Source: Saccharopolyspora flava (GTDB lineage: Bacteria > Actinomycetota > Actinomycetes > Mycobacteriales > Pseudonocardiaceae). From it: DNA of 64,000 nucleotides. The position numbers were made by a program, and so were the translations under genes. Below the pieces are notes generated by a model. It did not search any database, was not told the origin of the DNA, and saw only the letters and a program-made list of their open reading frames with translations. Location: the NCBI RefSeq assembly GCF_900116135.1, contig NZ_FOZX01000006.1, positions 62,001 to 126,000 of the forward strand, written 5' to 3'. Positions 49,520 through 57,718 of this stretch are shown here, in pieces (positions within the stretch are counted from its first letter, which is position 1; every line of letters starts with the position of its first letter).

Positions 49520-50458
49520 GTGCTGGACTTCATCTACTACCCCGTGTCGGCCATCCTCTGGTTCTGGCACAAGGTCTTCGGATACGTGCTCGACCCGTCG
49601 AGCGGGTTCGCCTGGGCGCTGTCGGTGATCTTCCTCGTCTTCACCCTGCGCGCGCTGCTGTTCAAGCCGTTCGTGCACCAGGTGCGGTCGATGAAGAAGA
49701 TGCAGGAGTTCGCTCCCCTGGTGCGCGAGCTGCAGGAGAAGCACGGCGACGACCGGCAGAAGCTCGCGGCCGAGATGCAGAAGCTCCAGACCGAGCAGGG
49801 CTTCAACCCGCTGTCCGGCTGCCTGCCGATGCTCGTCCAGGTCCCGGTGTTCATCGGGCTCTTCCACGTCCTCAACGGGTTCAAGCCCGGAGCGCCCGGC
49901 AACTTCGTCTTCAACGCCGCCGACGTCGCCTCGTTCGTCGAGGCCGACCTGTTTGGCGCGAAGCTCTCCAACACCATCAGCCAGGCGCCCGAGGTGCTCG
50001 CCACCTTCGGCACCGACCGCATGGCGATGATGACCGTGGGCGTCCCGCTGATGATCGCCGCCGCCATCGCCACCCACTTCACCGCCCGGCACTCGCTGCA
50101 GCGGCAGAGCGCCCAGGCCGCCGCCAACCCGCAGGCGGCGATGACCAACAAGCTGATGCTGTGGATCTTTCCGATGTTCGCTATCGTCGGTGGTCCGTTC
50201 CTCCCGCTGGCCATTCTGATTTACTGGCTCGCCAACAACTTCTGGACGCTGGGACAGCAACGAGTGGTGTACCGCCGGATCGATCGCGAGGAGGCTGCGT
50301 CGGCAGACGCGCCCGCGGTCGTCGAGTCGACCGCTGTGGAGTCGACCACCGGTGACACCTCCGCCGCTGAGAAGGCGTCCGCTGACCAACCCGGTGAGAT
50401 CCCCGGGGTGATCGAAGACCGCGCTCGCGATGCGGACAAGCCGGGCGAGACCCGCTGA
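49520..50458 (+). CDS. yidC: YidC/Oxa1-family membrane insertase
   Basis: 312 residues from GTG 49520 with GAGGAG upstream. Gram-positive-type YidC with about five helices: YPVSAILWFWHKVFGYVL, a conserved ALSVIFLVFTLRALLFKPF with the groove Arg, then QQ..LQTEQGFNPLSGCLPMLVQVPVFIGLFHVL. The cytoplasmic tail is acidic and disordered rather than basic. Inserts membrane proteins alone or with Sec. Confidence 0.95.
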   Translation: MLDFIYYPVSAILWFWHKVFGYVLDPSSGFAWALSVIFLVFTLRALLFKPFVHQVRSMKKMQEFAPLVRELQEKHGDDRQKLAAEMQKLQTEQGFNPLSGCLPMLVQVPVFIGLFHVLNGFKPGAPGNFVFNAADVASFVEADLFGAKLSNTISQAPEVLATFGTDRMAMMTVGVPLMIAAAIATHFTARHSLQRQSAQAAANPQAAMTNKLMLWIFPMFAIVGGPFLPLAILIYWLANNFWTLGQQRVVYRRIDREEAASADAPAVVESTAVESTTGDTSAAEKASADQPGEIPGVIEDRARDADKPGETR

Positions 50459-50491
50459 CCGCATCACGAACCCCTGGAGAGGAGACACCCA

Positions 50492-51043
50492 GTGTCTGAA
50501 ACTGTGCAGGAGAGCCCGGCCGTCGCCGAGGCCACCGACTCCCCCGCCACCGATGAGTCCTCCCCCGAGGTGTCCAACACCGAGGCCCTGCTCGTGCAGG
50601 AAGGCGACATCGCCGGCGACTACCTCGAGCGCCTGCTCGACCTGCTCGACTACGACGGCGACATCGACCTCGACGTCGAAGCCGGCCGCGCCGTGGTGAG
50701 CATCGACGGCGGAACCGACCTCGAGAAGCTCGTCGGCGGACGCGGCCAGGTGCTGGAAGCGCTGCAGGAGCTGACCCGCCTCGCCGTGCAGCAGGACACC
50801 GGCGTCCGGTCCCGCCTCATGCTCGACGTCGCCGGCTGGCGCGCCGGGCGGCGCGAGGAGCTCTCCGAGATGGGCCGCTCCTCGGCCGAGGAGGTCCTCA
50901 AGACCGGGCAGGCCGCTCGGCTCCGCCCGATGACCCCGTTCGAGCGGAAGATCATCCACGACGCGGTTGCTGCGATCGAGGGTGTGCACAGTGAGTCGGA
51001 AGGTGAAGAGCCCAACCGCAAGGTCGTCATCTTCAAGAGCTGA
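50492..51043 (+). CDS. jag: Jag-family KH/R3H RNA-binding protein
   Basis: 183 residues from GTG 50492 with GGAGAGGAG upstream. An acidic N-terminus is followed by a KH domain (DLDVEAGRAVVSIDGGTDLEKLVGGRGQVLEALQ) and an R3H domain (RLRPMTPFERKIIHDAV, with the final NRKVVIF). Jag (KhpB/EloR) proteins influence cell elongation and are targets of PknB-like kinases in other bacteria. Last gene before the terminator at 51071. Confidence 0.94.
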   Translation: MSETVQESPAVAEATDSPATDESSPEVSNTEALLVQEGDIAGDYLERLLDLLDYDGDIDLDVEAGRAVVSIDGGTDLEKLVGGRGQVLEALQELTRLAVQQDTGVRSRLMLDVAGWRAGRREELSEMGRSSAEEVLKTGQAARLRPMTPFERKIIHDAVAAIEGVHSESEGEEPNRKVVIFKS

Positions 51044-51070
51044 TCTTTGGGGTGTTGCGCCCCGCTTCGT

Positions 51071-51108
51071 GTGCCCCGTTGGGTTGATGCCCGGCGGGGC
51101 ACCTTTTT
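51071..51108 (+). terminator. Intrinsic terminator downstream of jag
   Basis: GTGCCCCG (51071-51078) pairs with CGGGGCAC (51095-51102), followed by CTTTTTG. Confidence 0.9.
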
Positions 51109-51119
51109 GTCTTGGTGCG

Positions 51120-51332
51120 GTCTACTGATCAAGAACTCTGTGGTCCCTGTGCTTGGCAGTCCCAGAAGCGGAACCTGACACGCCTTCTGGCTCCGGGATC
51201 CGAGGCTTATGTATGCCAATACACGGCGCGTCGGCTGTCCTCCCCAGAAGACGTGTCAGAACCCGCGGCGGTGCCAGTTGCTTGCTTGGGGTACTGAGAA
51301 ACCGGCTTTGCCGGTTGCCTGACGGTTGTTGG
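51120..51332. repeat. Dispersed ~210-bp structured element, copy B
   Basis: Partner of 8498-8707. Corresponding helices: 51175-51182 with 51252-51259 (CTGACACG/CGTGTCAG); 51210-51214 with 51219-51223 (TGTAT, GCCA, ATACA); 51300-51306 with 51310-51316 (AACCGGC, TTT, GCCGGTT); CCAGAAG 51162-51168 with CTTCTGG 51184-51190. The first and third stems differ in sequence from copy A but stay perfectly paired. A second hairpin of the terminal type follows outside the element at 51355-51371 (AACCGCC, TTC, GGCGGTT). It occupies the jag-rsmG gap just past the jag terminator. Confidence 0.85.
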
Positions 51333-51463
51333 TTGGGGTGCTTGGGTGCTGAGGAACCGCCTTCGGCGGTTGGGTGTGGTTGCGTTGTTGGCCTCTTGGC
51401 GCAATGGTTCTGCAACTCTGGTGTGGCTGAATGGTGGGTGCCCTGCCGTACTCGTTCGGCGTG

Positions 51464-51477
51464 GTTTCACGTGAAAC
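51464..51477. promoter_or_regulatory. parS site 1
   Basis: Perfect GTTTCACGTGAAAC, the ParB-binding palindrome, upstream of rsmG. Confidence 0.95.
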
Positions 51478-51534
51478 AGCGGGTTGGTGCACGACTCCGG
51501 ATCGGGATCCGGCAGTCTAGACACGAAGTCTTCG

Positions 51535-51548
51535 GTTTCACGTGAAAC
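51535..51548. promoter_or_regulatory. parS site 2
   Basis: Perfect GTTTCACGTGAAAC, 71 bp from site 1 and 7 bp before the rsmG start codon, so ParB binding could affect rsmG translation or transcription. Confidence 0.95.
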
Positions 51549-51554
51549 AGCGGG

Positions 51555-52259
51555 GTGAGTGTCTTGTCCGGAGGGGTGCCCGAGGCGGCGCGGGTCGTTT
51601 TCGGTGACCGAGTGGAGCTGGCGGAGAGGTTCGCCGAGTTACTCCAGGAGCACGGAATCCGCCGCGGCCTGATCGGTCCCCGCGAGTTGGATCGACTCTG
51701 GGAAAGACATCTGCTGAACTCTGCTGTGATTGCGGAGTTGCTCCCCCCTGAAAGCCGGGTTGTCGACGTAGGCTCAGGGGCGGGGTTGCCGGGCATCCCG
51801 TTGGCGATCGCTCGCCCGGATCTCACCCTCACCTTGCTGGAGCCGATGGCTCGGCGGGTGACGTGGTTGCAGGAAGTCATCACCGAGCTGGCACTCACCG
51901 TTGAGGTGGTGCGTGGTCGTGCCGAGGAGGGACCGGTGCGCGAACGACTCGCCGATCAGGACGTCGTGACCGCGCGCGCCGTGGCACCCATGGAACGGCT
52001 CGCGAAGTGGTCCCTCCCCCTGCTGCGGCAGAACGGTCTCCTCCTCGCCATGAAGGGCGAGAGCGCGGCCGAAGAACTCGAACGGGATGCGGCGGCGATC
52101 GCCGCGGCCGGTGGCGGTCGTGGCGAAGTCAAATCATGCGGTGTCGGCGCACTGGAAGTGCCGACGACCGTTGTCGTGGTGGAGCGGGTCGCGGCGGCCC
52201 GAACCTCGTCCGGTCGGCGTCGTGACACACGTCGAGCGAGAAAGGAACGTGGACGGTGA
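51555..52259 (+). CDS. rsmG: 16S rRNA (guanine527-N7)-methyltransferase RsmG
   Basis: 234 residues from GTG 51555; no strong ribosome-binding site because parS site 2 lies directly upstream. SAM-binding loop VVDVGSGAGLPGIPLAIARPDL, later ARAVAPMERLAKWSLPLL. It methylates G527 of 16S rRNA; loss gives low-level streptomycin resistance in actinobacteria. Its stop overlaps the parA start (GTGA). Confidence 0.95.
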   Translation: MSVLSGGVPEAARVVFGDRVELAERFAELLQEHGIRRGLIGPRELDRLWERHLLNSAVIAELLPPESRVVDVGSGAGLPGIPLAIARPDLTLTLLEPMARRVTWLQEVITELALTVEVVRGRAEEGPVRERLADQDVVTARAVAPMERLAKWSLPLLRQNGLLLAMKGESAAEELERDAAAIAAAGGGRGEVKSCGVGALEVPTTVVVVERVAAARTSSGRRRDTRRARKERGR

Positions 52260-53251
52260 ATCCGGAGGAAAACGGAGCGGGTCAGGTTTCACGTGAAACA
52301 AGGGGGCGCGCGATGGGCGCCATGCGATTCCCCTCCGGCCCGGAGAGCAGCCCCGTGAGCTTCGGCCGGGACGACATCGGCTGGACTCCCATCATGGAGG
52401 AGGCTCAGCGCGCGACGCGCGTCCTCCACCCCGACGAGTTGGATCTCCCCCGGCCCAAGAACCGGCGCATCATCACGGTGGCCAACCAGAAGGGCGGCGT
52501 CGGCAAGACGACGTCCACGGTGAACCTCGCGGCCGGTCTGGCGCTGCACGGGCTCAAGGTGCTCGTGATCGACCTCGACCCGCAGGGCAACGCGAGCACG
52601 GCGCTGGGGGTCGAGCACCGCGGCGGTGTCCCCTCGGTCTACGAGGTGCTGCTCGGCGAGATCAGCGTGGCGGACGCGGCGGCCAAGAGCACGCAGTCCG
52701 ACAACCTCTACTGCGTGCCGGCGACGATCGACCTGGCGGGCTCGGAGATCGAGCTCGTCACGATGGTCGCCCGGGAAGGCCGGCTCAAGGAGGCGCTGAA
52801 CGCCGAGGCGGTCGAGGCGATGGACTTCGACTACGTCTTCGTGGACTGCCCGCCCTCGCTCGGCCTGCTCACGGTGAACGCCTTGGTCGCGGCGCACGAG
52901 GTGCTGATCCCGATCCAGTGCGAGTACTACGCGCTGGAGGGCCTGGGACAGCTGCTCCGCAACATCGAGCTGGTGCAGTCGCACCTGAACCCGGCGCTGT
53001 GGGTCTCCACGATCCTGCTCACCATGTACGACGGTCGGACCAAGCTCGCGGATCAGGTGACGGCGGAGGTGCGAGGTCACTTCGGTGATCTCACCCTGAG
53101 AACCGTGATCCCGCGTAGCGTGAAGATTTCTGAAGCTCCGGGCTTCGGTCAGACGGTTCTGACCTACGATCCGGGATCACGAGGCTCGATGAGCTACCTG
53201 GATGCGGCGCGAGAGATCGCGGAGCGGGGTGCCGAAAGGAAGACAGCATGA
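52256..53251 (+). CDS. parA: Chromosome partitioning ATPase ParA
   Basis: 331 residues from GTG 52256 overlapping rsmG; ATG 52313 is an alternative. The N-terminus includes QVSRET, which is parS site 3 read as protein. Deviant Walker [19 protein letters not shown], then [15 protein letters not shown] and [16 protein letters not shown] (Walker B). It moves ParB-parS complexes, in actinobacteria together with the polar protein DivIVA/Wag31. Overlaps parB by 4 bp. Confidence 0.96.
   Translation: MNPEENGAGQVSRETRGRAMGAMRFPSGPESSPVSFGRDDIGWTPIMEEAQRATRVLHPDELDLPRPKNRRIITVANQKGGVGKTTSTVNLAAGLALHGLKVLVIDLDPQGNASTALGVEHRGGVPSVYEVLLGEISVADAAAKSTQSDNLYCVPATIDLAGSEIELVTMVAREGRLKEALNAEAVEAMDFDYVFVDCPPSLGLLTVNALVAAHEVLIPIQCEYYALEGLGQLLRNIELVQSHLNPALWVSTILLTMYDGRTKLADQVTAEVRGHFGDLTLRTVIPRSVKISEAPGFGQTVLTYDPGSRGSMSYLDAAREIAERGAERKTA
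52286..52299. promoter_or_regulatory. parS site 3 (within parA)
   Basis: Perfect GTTTCACGTGAAAC inside the 5-prime coding region of parA, translated as VSRET. Confidence 0.95.
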
Positions 53252-54258
53252 CCGAGCGACGAGGTGGTCTGGGACGCGGTATCGCCGCGCTGATCCCGAG
53301 TGCTCCCCCGGCCGGCGCCGATGGCGCCGCGCTGGGCGGGGTGACGTCCGGGGTTCGCGGCGGCGACGCGTACGGAACTCCCGAGCAGAGCTCCCCTGTT
53401 TCACGTGAAACCGAGGAGACCGTGGAGGGGTCCGTCGCGGGTGCCGTGTACAAAGAGATCCCCATCGCGTCGATCACTCCCAACCCGAAGCAGCCTCGTC
53501 AGGTCTTCGACGAGGAAGCGCTCAACGAGTTGGAGCACTCGATCCGCGAGTTCGGGCTCATGCAGCCCATCGTGGTGCGCGAGATCGAGAACGATCAGTA
53601 CGAACTGATCATGGGCGAACGCCGGTGGCGCGCTTCGCAGCTGGCGGGTCTGGAGGAGATCCCCGCGATCGTCCGGGAGACCAAGGACGACGCGCTCCTC
53701 CGGGACGCGCTGCTGGAGAACATCCACCGCGTGCAGCTCAACCCGCTGGAAGAGGCGGCGGCCTACCAGCAGCTGCTCGACGAGTTCGGTGTCACCCACG
53801 ATGAACTCGCCGATCGGATCGGGCGGAGCCGTCCGGTCATCACCAACACGATCCGCCTGCTGCGCCTCCCCCTGGAGGTGCAGCGCCGGGTGGCGGTCGG
53901 CGTGCTCTCGGCCGGCCACGCCCGCGCGTTGCTGAGCCTGGACGACGTCGGGCATCAGGAGGACCTCGCGAAGCGGATCGTCGCGGAGGGGCTGTCGGTC
54001 CGCGCGACCGAGGAGCAGGTGACGCTGAAGAAGTCCGAGGGCCCGGCGAAGGAGAAGTCGGCGGCGAAGAAGCCGATCCAGGCCCCCGGCTTCGATCGGC
54101 TCGCGGATCGGCTGGCGAACCACTTCGACACCAAGGTGAAGGTGAACCGCGGGACCCGGAAGGGCAAGATCGTGATCGAGTACGGGTCGGTCGACGATCT
54201 TGAACGCATCGCGGAGATGATCTTGGGTCAGGAAGCCCGCGGAATCAGCGAGGAATGA
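53248..54258 (+). CDS. parB: Chromosome partitioning protein ParB
   Basis: 336 residues from ATG 53248 (ATGA overlap with parA). A disordered N-terminus including VSRET (parS site 4) is followed by the CTP-binding ParB domain ([51 protein letters not shown]), the helix-turn-helix ([26 protein letters not shown]) and a C-terminal dimerisation region. It loads at parS and spreads. Confidence 0.97.
   Translation: MTERRGGLGRGIAALIPSAPPAGADGAALGGVTSGVRGGDAYGTPEQSSPVSRETEETVEGSVAGAVYKEIPIASITPNPKQPRQVFDEEALNELEHSIREFGLMQPIVVREIENDQYELIMGERRWRASQLAGLEEIPAIVRETKDDALLRDALLENIHRVQLNPLEEAAAYQQLLDEFGVTHDELADRIGRSRPVITNTIRLLRLPLEVQRRVAVGVLSAGHARALLSLDDVGHQEDLAKRIVAEGLSVRATEEQVTLKKSEGPAKEKSAAKKPIQAPGFDRLADRLANHFDTKVKVNRGTRKGKIVIEYGSVDDLERIAEMILGQEARGISEE
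53398..53411. promoter_or_regulatory. parS site 4 (within parB)
   Basis: Perfect GTTTCACGTGAAAC in the 5-prime part of parB, again read as VSRET. Confidence 0.95.
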
Positions 54259-54338
54259 CACCAGGGCTTTACGTCACGGTGACGATGACGATCAGTAGTC
54301 GAACCGATCGCGCGCGGTGACGATCGGCTACCGATGAG

Positions 54339-54371
54339 AAAGCGGCGGACTCCGAGGAGTCCGCCGCTTTT
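54339..54371. terminator. Terminator between parB and the Ddl-like gene
   Basis: AAAGCGGCGGACT (54339-54351) pairs perfectly with AGTCCGCCGCTTT (54358-54370), then TTG. It can serve both convergent genes. parS site 5 starts at the next base pair. Confidence 0.9.
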
Positions 54372-54385
54372 GTTTCACGTGAAAC
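54372..54385. promoter_or_regulatory. parS site 5
   Basis: Perfect GTTTCACGTGAAAC between the terminator and the Ddl-like stop codon. Confidence 0.95.
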
Positions 54386-54394
54386 CGGCGCGAG

Positions 54395-55345
54395 TCACGC
54401 GCCGCGCTGGATCGCCCGCTCGACGAGTCCGGCGTAGGTCTCCCCGAGCGACCGGCCGGCCGCCTCGACCGCCATCGGCAGCAGCGAGGTCTCGGTCAGT
54501 CCCGGCGACACCTTCGCGTCGAGGAAGTGCGGGACGCCGTCGGTATCGATGATCGCGTCCGTCCGGGAGATGTCGCGGAGCCCGAGCAGCTTGTGCGCGG
54601 CGATCGCCAGCTCCCCCGCCGCCGTCGCGGCGTCGGCGGAGATGTCGGCCGGGGCGCGGTAGTTGGTGAGCCCGGCGGTGTAGCGAGCCGTGTAGTCGTA
54701 GACGCCGTCCGCCGCCTCGATCTCGACCGCCGGCAGCGCCTTCGGACCGTCCGGCCCGTCGACGACCGTGATCGCGACCTCGGTCCCCTCGATGAAGCGC
54801 TCCACGAGGACCGCGTCGCCGTAGGACAGCGCACCCACCATCGCCGACGGCAGCCCCTCGGCGTCCCGGACCACCTGAGCGCCCAGACCGGAGCCGCCCT
54901 GGTCCGGCTTGAGCATCAGCGGCAGGCCGAGCTTGCCGACGAGCGCGTCCAGCACGTGCTGGGCTCCCAGCTCGCGGAAGGTCGCGTGGGGCAGTGCCAC
55001 CCAGTCCGGCGTCGTCAGGCCCGCACGGGCCAGCTCAGCCTTCGCGGTGGGCTTGTCCCACGCGCGACGGGAGGCGTGCGGGCCGGTGCCGACGTAGGGG
55101 ATGCCGAGCATGTCCAGCACGGCCTGCACCGAGCCGTTCTCCCCCTCCCCGCCGTGCAGCGCGATCACCACCGCGTCGGGACGCTCCTCGGTGAGACGGG
55201 ACAGCAGGCGCGCGTCGGCGTCCCACTCCGCCACGGTCATGCCGACCGAGCGCAGCGCGGCGGACAACCGGCGACCGGAACGCAGCGACACGTCGCGCTC
55301 GTGCGACAGTCCACCGGCGAGCACGGCAACCCAGCGATCAGACAC
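54395..55345 (-). CDS. D-alanine-D-alanine ligase-like ATP-grasp protein
   Basis: 316 residues from GTG 55345 with GAGG upstream. Ddl features: GGLSHERDVSLRSG at the N-terminus, IALHGGEGENGSVQ, LKPDQGGSGLG, VERFIEGTEVAI and RTDAIIDTDG (metal ligand Asp263). The second metal motif reads LDAKVSPGLTE (275-285) where E. coli DdlB has LEANTSPGMT, so the usual Glu is Asp276 and the usual Asn is Lys278. It may be a divergent Ddl or a ligase of another dipeptide. Neighbourhood gives no substrate. Confidence 0.82.
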   Translation of the reverse strand: MSDRWVAVLAGGLSHERDVSLRSGRRLSAALRSVGMTVAEWDADARLLSRLTEERPDAVVIALHGGEGENGSVQAVLDMLGIPYVGTGPHASRRAWDKPTAKAELARAGLTTPDWVALPHATFRELGAQHVLDALVGKLGLPLMLKPDQGGSGLGAQVVRDAEGLPSAMVGALSYGDAVLVERFIEGTEVAITVVDGPDGPKALPAVEIEAADGVYDYTARYTAGLTNYRAPADISADAATAAGELAIAAHKLLGLRDISRTDAIIDTDGVPHFLDAKVSPGLTETSLLPMAVEAAGRSLGETYAGLVERAIQRGA

Positions 55346-55422
55346 TTGTGAAGCACCTCGGAAAAGTAGCGGTCCACCGCACCTGGAGAGGCGCAGTGGA
55401 CCGGTCGTGTGGATGGGAAAAC

Positions 55423-56760
55423 TCACGCGGTATCGGGCGACGGCGCCTGCGGTCCCGGCACGCTCCTCGGCGGCACCGTACCGAAGGTGCGGACCAGCTC
55501 CATCTCCTCGGACAGCGTGTTGGCGAGCCGGCGCACGCCCTCGCGGATCCGCTCCGGCGTCGGGTAGCAGTACGACAGCCGCATCTGCCTGCTGCCGAAG
55601 CCGTCCCGGTAGAAGCCGGTGCCCGAGACGTAGGCGACCCGCTGGGTCACCGCGCGCGGCAGCATCGCCTTGGTGTCCACGCCCTCCGGCACGGTCAGCC
55701 AGACGAAGAAGCCGCCCTCGGGTTTGGTCCACGTGCACCCGGCCGGCATGTACTGCTCCAGCGCGGCCATCATCGCGTCCCGGCGTTCCCGGTACTGCTC
55801 CTGGAAGATCTTGATCTGGCCCTGCCAGTCGTGCGTCGACAGGTACCGCGAGACGATCATCTGGTTCAGCGTGGGTGGGCACAGCGTGGCCGACTCGGCC
55901 GTCAGCACCAGCTTCTCCCGGATCGCCAGCGGGGCCAGCACCCAGCCCACGCGCAGGCCCGAGGCGAAGGTCTTGGAGAACGAACCCAGGTACACCACGT
56001 TGTCCGGGTCCATGCTCCGCAGCGCCGGGTAGGGCTTGCCGTCGAAGCCGAGCAGGCCGTACGGGTTGTCCTCGACGACGAGGATGTCGGCCTGGCGGCA
56101 GATCTCCAGGATCTCGGCCCGCCGGTTCACCGCCAGCGTGATGCCGCCCGGGTTGTGGAAGTTCGGGATCGTGTACAGGAACTTGATCCGCTTGCCCTGC
56201 TTGCCGACCTCGTCGATGGCCTGGCGCAGCGCCTCCGGCTGCAGGCCGTCGTCGTCCATCGCCACGTGGACGACCTCGGCCTGGTACGCCCCGAACGATC
56301 CCAGCGCGCCCACGTACGACGGGCCCTCGGCCAGGATCACGTCACCCGGGTCGCAGAAGATGCGGGTCACCATGTCCAGGCCCATCTGGGAACCGGCGGT
56401 CACCACCACGTCGTCCGGGTGGGCGCTGATCCCCTCCAGGGCCATCACCTCGCAGATCTGCTCGCGCAGCTCCGGCACGCCGTGCGCGGAGCCGTACTGC
56501 AGCGCGACCTGCCCGTCCTCGGACACCAGCCGGGCCACCTCGGTGGCCAGCGAGTCCAGCGGGAGGGCGGCGAGGTTGGGCATGCCGCCCGCCAGCGAGA
56601 CCACCTCGGGGCGGCTGGCGACGGCGAAGAGAGCTCGGATCTCGGAGGCGGTCATCCCGGCCGTGCGCTCGGCGTAGCGAGCTCGGTAGGCGTCCAGGTT
56701 GCGGGCGGCCTTGTCCAGCGACTGCTCGGGCTGGTCCGGTTGGCTTCCTTGATCCGACAT
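55423..56760 (-). CDS. PLP-dependent aminotransferase, class I/II (2-aminoadipate/MocR-type fold)
   Basis: 445 residues from ATG 56760. Fold-type I aminotransferase: VSLAGGMPNLAALPLDSLA near the start, AGSQMGLDMVTRIFCDPGD, IPNFHNPGG, VVEDNPYGLLGFDG and the PLP Lys in GSFSKTFASGLRVGW. No N-terminal GntR domain, so it is the stand-alone form related to LysN/alpha-aminoadipate aminotransferases. Substrate unknown. It is a frequent neighbour of parB in Pseudonocardiaceae-like genomes by my recollection. Confidence 0.88.
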   Translation of the reverse strand: MSDQGSQPDQPEQSLDKAARNLDAYRARYAERTAGMTASEIRALFAVASRPEVVSLAGGMPNLAALPLDSLATEVARLVSEDGQVALQYGSAHGVPELREQICEVMALEGISAHPDDVVVTAGSQMGLDMVTRIFCDPGDVILAEGPSYVGALGSFGAYQAEVVHVAMDDDGLQPEALRQAIDEVGKQGKRIKFLYTIPNFHNPGGITLAVNRRAEILEICRQADILVVEDNPYGLLGFDGKPYPALRSMDPDNVVYLGSFSKTFASGLRVGWVLAPLAIREKLVLTAESATLCPPTLNQMIVSRYLSTHDWQGQIKIFQEQYRERRDAMMAALEQYMPAGCTWTKPEGGFFVWLTVPEGVDTKAMLPRAVTQRVAYVSGTGFYRDGFGSRQMRLSYCYPTPERIREGVRRLANTLSEEMELVRTFGTVPPRSVPGPQAPSPDTA

Positions 56761-56887
56761 ATCGCGCTCCCGTTTCGGTTAGGCGCACCAAGATTCGGGC
56801 GATTCTATAAGGCCTATCGTCGTGCGGTATCGCCTGTGTAACAGGCCTCTCGTCGGCGCTGGTGGGCCGCCCGGCGGCCGCTTCGTC

Positions 56888-56901
56888 GTTTCACGTGGAA
56901 C
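56888..56901. promoter_or_regulatory. Degenerate parS-like site 6
   Basis: GTTTCACGTGGAAC differs from the parS consensus at one base. It lies in the 324-bp gap (56761-57084) between the aminotransferase and GNAT genes, in which nothing else was recognised. Confidence 0.6.
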
Positions 56902-57084
56902 ATCAGGTTGGTCCCGGTGCCGCTCGTCCGCCCGTGGATCTTGATTCGGTTGTGGTTAGGGATCTCACCCCATCGAGGCGTTCCGGGTGAGTAGCGGTGC
57001 TTCCCGTCGGGCAGGTGACCGGCCTATTCTGGCGGTACTCCCGCCGAACCGAGCGCGGGTTGGTGCGGCTTGCCAGGAGGTCAG

Positions 57085-57711
57085 GTGTCGCGACGCGTGG
57101 TCGGCGTCACGCTGGACAACCTCGACCACCTGCCCCCGAAGTGCCGCCGGTGCGTCTACTGGGAGCTGGCGCCGCACATCAGGGAGCAGGCGGAGGAGTT
57201 CGGCGAGACCGAGCTGGAGAAGGAGGCCTGGGTCTCCAGCGTGCTGCTGGAGTGGGGCTCCTGCGGTCGCCTCATCTACGTCGACGGCGTGCCCGCCGGG
57301 TACGCGATCTACGCGCCGCCCGCCGCCGTGCCGCGGGCCGCGTCCTTCCCCACCGCCCCGGTGAGCGCCGATGCCGTGCTGCTCACGGCGCTGAAGGTGA
57401 CGCCCGAGTTCGAGGACGGCGGCCTGGGCCGCGTGCTGGTGCAGAACGTCGCCAAGGACCTGACCCGGCGCGGGGTGAAGGCGGTCGAGGCCTTCGGCGA
57501 CCTGACCGGTGAGGCCGAGGGCTGCGTGATCCCGGCGGGGTTCCTGCAGCAGGTGGGGTTCAAGACGGTCCGCCAGCACCCGAAGTGGCCGCGGATGCGG
57601 CTGGAGCTGCGGACCGCCATCAGCTGGAAGGAGGACGTCGAGGCGGCCCTGGAGCGCCTCCTGACGTCCGTCACCATCAAGACCGCGGAACCGGCCGTCG
57701 GCGGCGCCTGA
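57085..57711 (+). CDS. GNAT-family N-acetyltransferase (Rv3916c position)
   Basis: 208 residues from GTG 57085 with AGGAGG 4 nt upstream. The middle shows LTALKVTPEFEDGGLGRVLVQNVAKDLTRRGVKAVEAFGD, the acetyl-CoA-binding GNAT strand/helix arrangement with a modified Q/RxxGxG/A loop. CRRCVYWE near residue 25 is a short Cys motif. Substrate unknown. Convergent with cwlM (7-bp gap); mycobacterial Rv3916c occupies the same place. Confidence 0.8.
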   Translation: MSRRVVGVTLDNLDHLPPKCRRCVYWELAPHIREQAEEFGETELEKEAWVSSVLLEWGSCGRLIYVDGVPAGYAIYAPPAAVPRAASFPTAPVSADAVLLTALKVTPEFEDGGLGRVLVQNVAKDLTRRGVKAVEAFGDLTGEAEGCVIPAGFLQQVGFKTVRQHPKWPRMRLELRTAISWKEDVEAALERLLTSVTIKTAEPAVGGA

Positions 57712-57718
57712 GACGCTC

